NCBI GenBank assembly: GCA_002317575.1
Contig: DCIH01000119.1
Coordinates: 18,138-40,134 of the forward strand
Origin: Verrucomicrobia bacterium UBA1731
Lineage (GTDB): Bacteria; Verrucomicrobiota; Kiritimatiellia; RFP12; UBA1067
Length of the DNA: 21,997 nucleotides
Reading direction: 5' to 3'
In this document: positions 13,201 to 19,200 of the stretch, in pieces
Numbering within the stretch: position 1 is the stretch's first letter
How the letters are laid out: each line of letters starts with the position of its first letter
Translations under genes and position numbers: made by a program
Notes under the pieces: model-generated
What the model saw: the letters and a program-made list of their open reading frames with translations, nothing else
Databases searched by the model: none
Told to the model about the DNA's origin: nothing

Positions 13201-16200
13201 TGCCGGGCTGGTTGTAGCTCCAGCACGGCGCGCCCGCGCCGCCGAGCGCCTCCAGTTCGACGCCCTGGGTGGACGAAATGCGCGTGCAGCCGCCGTGTTC
13301 GCCCGGCGAATCGTTGGTGTTGTTCGCGATCGACGGCGAGTAGTTGCGGCCGCCCGCGCCGACTTCAAGCGTGTATGTTTCGCCCTTGCGGAAAACCCAC
13401 GCGTTGGTGTGGACGAATTGGCCCGCGCCGCCGCCGCCGCCCATGCCGGAACCGCCGCCGCCGCCGCCGCCCACCAAAAGCACCTCCGCCGTGAACGTCC
13501 GCCGCGCCGTGAACGTGTAGGTGCCGTTCGTGTAGATCTGCACGATCGTGTCGGCGTCCTCGATGTACTTCGTCTCCGAGAATTCGTCGCCGGACGAGAA
13601 CGGCTCGAAGTAATGGTCGTCCCACTGCCATTCGAGGTAGAGCGGCGAACCCTGATACGTCACCGTGCACGTCGTGAGCTGGTCGAAACCGCCCGTGGTG
13701 CAGCTGTCGACGATCTCGCCCGAGAACTGGTCGTAGACGACCCAGCCCTTGCAGGTGATGCGCCGCACGCCGCCCGGCGTGCGCCAGAAATCGGGCACGG
13801 AGAAGCTGTAGCTCGTGCCGATGGTCGAATTCGACACGCAGCCGTACGTCGCGCCGGACGCGTCGGGCGTCCAGTCCGCGTACGCCGCCGCCGGCGTGCA
13901 CGAGAGGACCGCGGTGGGCGTGCCGCCCACGCACAACGCGGGAATGTGGTAGCGCAGGATCACCGCGCCGTCGCCGCCCTTGCCGGCCCGACGGCAGGTC
14001 TCGGAGGTGTCGTTTTCGTTGTAGCTGCCGCCGCCGCCGCCGCCGCCCATGCCGTCCACGCCCGGAACACCGTGAATACTGCCGTGCAGACGGGTCAGGC
14101 AACCGCCGCGGCCGCCCGAATCCGCGCCGCCCGTACCCGGAAGGTGTCCGCCCGTGGGGCTGGCGACATGGGAGCTGCTGCGGCCCGCGCCGCCGCCGCC
14201 GCCCGAACCGTACACGCGCGAGATGCCCGTAATCGCGTTCGTCAAACCGTCGCCGCCCTTCCCCGCGTAAGCGGTGCTGCTGTTCGAGGCGGATCCGTCG
14301 CAATCGGTGCCGGCTTTCGAAAGGCCGCCGCCGCCGCCGCCGCCGCCACAGCACCAACCGCGGCCGCCGGCTTTGCCGCCGGCTGCGCCGCCGGCGCCGG
14401 ACCAGTTCCAATACGAGGTGCAGCCGCCGCCGCCGCCGTTGACGCCCGAACCACCGCTCGATCCATAGCCGCCGCCCGCGCCGCCGCCCGCGAGCGCGAG
14501 CGAATACATGCCGCCGACGATCTTCGTCGAACCGCCCTTGCCGCCGCTTACGCCGGATGTTCCAGAATCGGCGGCGGTGCCGCCCGCGCCGACCGTGAAC
14601 GTGTAGGTCGTGCCGGAAGCCAGCACGATGTTCGTGTAAAGCACCTGGCCGCCGCCGCCGCCGCCGCCGCCCGAACCGCCGCCGCCGCCGCCCGCGACGA
14701 TGAGGGCTTCGGCCGCGAACCCGTGCCACGGCGTCACGTGCCATTCGCCCGCCGTGAACGTCTCGATCACGTCGCCCGTGTCCGGCTCGAACCGCACCTC
14801 GGCGCCGGCGTCTGCGCCCTGCGGCTTCACGAACGTCTCCTCCCACAGCCACTCGAGGACGTAGTTGGAAAAGCCCTGGTAGACGAAGGACGCGGACGTG
14901 ACGTTCTCCGCGACGTTCGTGGCGAGGAGCTCGCCCGTTTCCATGTTCCAGAGCCGCCAGCCGAGGCAATCGATGCGGCGGAAACCGTCTTCCGTCCGCC
15001 AGGACGGCGTCGCCGTGAACGTGTACGTCTTGCCCACCTCCGGCGCGGGCACGTCGCCGTAAATGAATGCGTCGTCGGCGCGCGGCACGTAGCCCTCCAC
15101 GTCCGCGCCGGGCGTCACGGCCAGCATCGTGCCGGGCGACCCCAGCACCTCGATGCCGCCCGCGCGGTAGCGCAGGATCACCGCGCCGCTGCCGCCCTTG
15201 CCGGCCCGACGAGAAGCGACGCTGTCGTTTTCGTTGTAGCTGCCGCCGCCACCGCCGCCGCCCATGCCGTCCACGCCCGGAACGCCGTAGAGGCCGCCCT
15301 GCAGGCGGTGCAGATAACCGCCGCGGCCGCCCGAATCCGCGCCGCCCGCGCCCGGAAGGTGTCCGCCCGTGGGACTGGCGACATGGGAGTTGCTGCGCGC
15401 CGCACCGCCGCCGCCGCCCGAACCGTACACGCGCGAGACGCCCGTGATCGCGTTCGTGAAACCGTCGCCGCCCTTGCCGGCGTAGTCGGTGCTGCTGTTC
15501 GAGGCGGATCCGTTGCAGTCGGCGCCGGCTTTCGAAAAGCCGCCGCCGCCGCCGCCGCCGCCACAGCACCAACCGCGGCCGCCGGACTTGCCCAGGCCGG
15601 AATACGCGGTCGCGCCCCACGACCAGTTCCAATACGATGTGCAACCGCCGCCGCCGCCGGAACTGACCCTGTCGTCCGGCGAAGGCGCGGAATTGCCGTA
15701 ACAACCGCCGCCGCCGCCGCCGTAGACGTCGAACGAGAGGCCGCCGCCGGAGAACGTCGTGCTCCCGCCCCGGCCGCCGTTTCCCGTGGAGGCCGCGCCG
15801 CCTTCGCCAACCGAAAACGTGTAGTTCGAACCCGCGTACAGCATGATGTTCGTGTAGACGACGCCGCCGCCACCACCACCACCACCGCCACCGCCACCCG
15901 CGCCGCCGCCGCCCACGAGGAGGAGCTGCGCCGCGATGTCCTTCGCGGGCGTGAACGCGTGCACGCCGTTCGTGTAGATCTGCACGAGGTCTTCGTCGTC
16001 CACGAAAAAGAGATCCGCGTTCTCGTCCATCGGCACGTACGTTTCGAAAACGGTTTCATCCCACTGCCATTCGAGGTAGTATGCCTTGCCGCGTTCGGGC
16101 GTGACCGTGGCCGTGAGCGCATCCGATTCGCCGAGCAGCGTGTTCGACGCGACCTCCCACAGCTTCCAGCCCGTGCAGATGGCGTGTCGGGACGCGCCCG

Positions 16201-19200
16201 CGGTCTGCCAGTCGGCCGGCGCGGAGTACGTGTACGTCTTGCCGATTTCCGCCGCCGCCTGCTGCGCGTAGAGGAGGCCGTTGGTGACCGTCTGGTACGT
16301 GTCGTACGCTTCGGCGGGCGTGATTTCGGAAATGCGCCGCGGCCAGGAGCCGATGGTGATCGCCGCCACGCGGTAGCGCACGTACACGCCGCCCGTGCCG
16401 CCCACACCGCCCTTGCGCGAACCGCCGTCGTTTTCGTTGTAGCTACCGCCGCCGCCGCCGCCGCCCATGCCGTCCACGCCGGGCAAGCCCGCGGTCGATC
16501 CCTGCGTTGTCGTCAGACACCCGCCCCGGCCACCCGAATCCGTGCCGCCAGAACCCGGAAGGTGTCCGCCCGTGCCGTTGGCATGCGAGTTGCTGCGCCC
16601 CGCGCCGCCGCCGCCGCCCGAACCGTACACGCGCGCGACGCCCGAAATGAAGTTCGTCATGCCTTCGCCGCCCTTGCCGGCGTAGGCGGTGGCGTTGTTC
16701 GCGGCGGACCCGTCGCAATTGCCGCCGGCCTGCGAATAACCGCCGCCGCCGCCGCCGCCGCCACAGCACCAGCCGCGGCCGCCGGACTTGCCCTGGCCGG
16801 AAAACGATGTCGAGCCCCACGTCCAATTCCAATAGTTGTGGCAGCCGCCGCCGCCGCCCGAACCGTACCAGGCGTCCATCGTGGGGGCGTCGCTGCCGTG
16901 CGTGCCGCCGCCGCCGCCGCCGTAGAGGACGTACGAAAGCCCGCCGCCGGAGAATGTCGTGTCGCCGCCCTTGCTGCCGTTTCCCGCCGCGGCGGCGCCG
17001 CCCGCGCCGATCGTGAATGTGTAGTTGGTCCCCGCGTACAGCATCACGTTCGTGTAGAGGACGCCGCCGCCGCCGCCACCACCACCGCCGCCACCGCCGC
17101 CACCGCCCGCGATCACAAGCAACTCGGCCGCGATGTTGTACTTCGGCGTGAAGGCATAGGTTCCCACGTTCGTCCAGGAGTGGACCGCGTCGTCCTCCTC
17201 GGCGAAGCCGATTTCGTCGCCCGTCGCGTTCAGCACCGCGTCCTTCGCCAGGAACTCTTCGCGCCACTGCCACTCGAGGCGCAGCCGCTGGCCCGCCGTG
17301 AACGTGAACGTCGCGTTCGTGCGCACGGAAAGGTCGTCCGCCTCGGTCTTCTGCACCAGCACGGCTTGCGTCGACTTGTTGACCAGCTTCCAGCCCGCGC
17401 AGTAGACGCGATGGTTGGCGCCTGGCGACTGCCAGTATTCCGGCGCGGTGAACGTGTAGGTCCTGCCCCCGACGGCCTTCACGACGTAACCGTAGCCGTC
17501 ACCCGTGTCCACGTACTCGCCGTACTTTTCGCCGCCGGAAATCGGCAGCTTGCCGGTTCCGGAAGACGCCGTGACGTCGACGTCCGTGACGCGGTAGCGC
17601 AGAACGATCGTGCCCGAACCGCCGTCGCCGGCCCTGCCGTTGCTGTTGTTGTAGCCGCCGCCGCCGCCGCCGCCGCCCGTCGATGGAACACCGTTGAAAC
17701 CGTTGCGGCATACGATGGCGCCGCCGTTGCTGCTGTCGCCGCCGAAACCGCCGCCGCCCTTGCCGCCGTCGCCGCCCCAGGTGGACTGGTTTCCGGCGCC
17801 GCCGCCGCCGCCGCCGCCGAAGTAGCAGAGGCGCCCCAGCATCTCCGTGGCGACGCCGTTGCCGCCGCGGCCCGAATAACCCGCGGGCGTCTGGCCGGTC
17901 TTGCCGTCCTCGTCGGCGCCGCCGCCGCCCCCGGACCATCCTTGCGACGAGCCGGCGCCCTTGTGGTGCCCCGACGCGGCGTTGACGGCCCCGCGGCCGT
18001 TCGTGTTGCCGCCCGACGTGCCGCGGGCCGATGGGTTTTCGTTCCATCCGCCGCCGCCGCCGCCGCCCTTGGCGGTGATGGCGACGCCTGCGCCGGACAG
18101 CGTCGTGTCGCCACCGACGTAGCCAGTGTTCCAGGTGTTCGGCGCCGTGCCGCCCGCGCCGATGGACATCGTGTAGACGTTGTTCTTCACGAACGTCACC
18201 TGCTGCGTGATCACCTGGCCCGCGCCGCCGCCGCCGCCGATCGTGCCGCCGCCGCCGCCGCCGCCGGCCACCACCATCACGTCCGCCACGAGGGTCGACT
18301 TGGCCTCGAGCGAATACGACGCGTTGGTGAAGACCTGCACCACGTACGCGCCGTCCTGATAGGCGATGCCGCCGTCGAAGAGCGCGACGCCCGGCTCCGG
18401 CGCGGGCGAGAACGGATACGCGGGACCGCCCGTGAAGTTGCCGCCGCCGAGATTGCCGTGGAACTTGTTGCCGATCACGTCGTACATGCCGTACTTGCCC
18501 GTGACCACGTTCCGCGCCGGCACGAAATCCTTCAGCAGCACGCCGTTTTCGTAAACGCGGAATGCGTAGAACCGAACCGTGCTGTAATCGCCGCGGTAAT
18601 CGCCGCCCCAGCCCCAACGCGACGCGAACAGGAAGAACGATCCGGCCAGCGTTTTGGTGATGCCGACGGACGTGGGACCGAAGCGGATGCCGTCCGCGTA
18701 AAAATCGGACGCGCTGACGTCGAACACGTGGCGCGCCGTGTCGGGCGTGACGCTGGCGGGGTAGGCGTCTTTGGAATAGAAGGCGGTGCCGTACGCGTCA
18801 TTGAACACGATGCAGAAACCGCCGCCGGACGCGGCGGACTGTCGCCAGATGCGCAACGACTGCGCCGAAGCCGACGCCCCATACCCGAATACGCCGAAGT
18901 TGGCGGCCTCGGGCCAGGCGACGTCGAGAACGACGCGCGTTTGGGGACCCGCCACGTACAGCGTGTCAAGCCACTGCTTGTCGGACGCCTTCGACTGGCA
19001 GTATTCGACTTCCTCGTAACCGCCCGGCAGGTAGCGGCCGTACGTGTTGTCGGACCACGTCCACTCGAGATGCACGCCGCCGCCCGTCGCCAGATGCCCC
19101 CACGCGGCGTCGTACGTGAACGAGCAGACGGAACCCTCGCCGGATGCGACCAGCTGGCCATCCGACCAGCGCAAAAGCCGCCAGCCGGCGCATTTGACGT

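Noticed and set aside
9130..18345. CRISPR-like array of regular GCC-rich repeats
   Set aside because: The periodic GCC runs are polyglycine codons in an intact frame, not repeat-spacer units.
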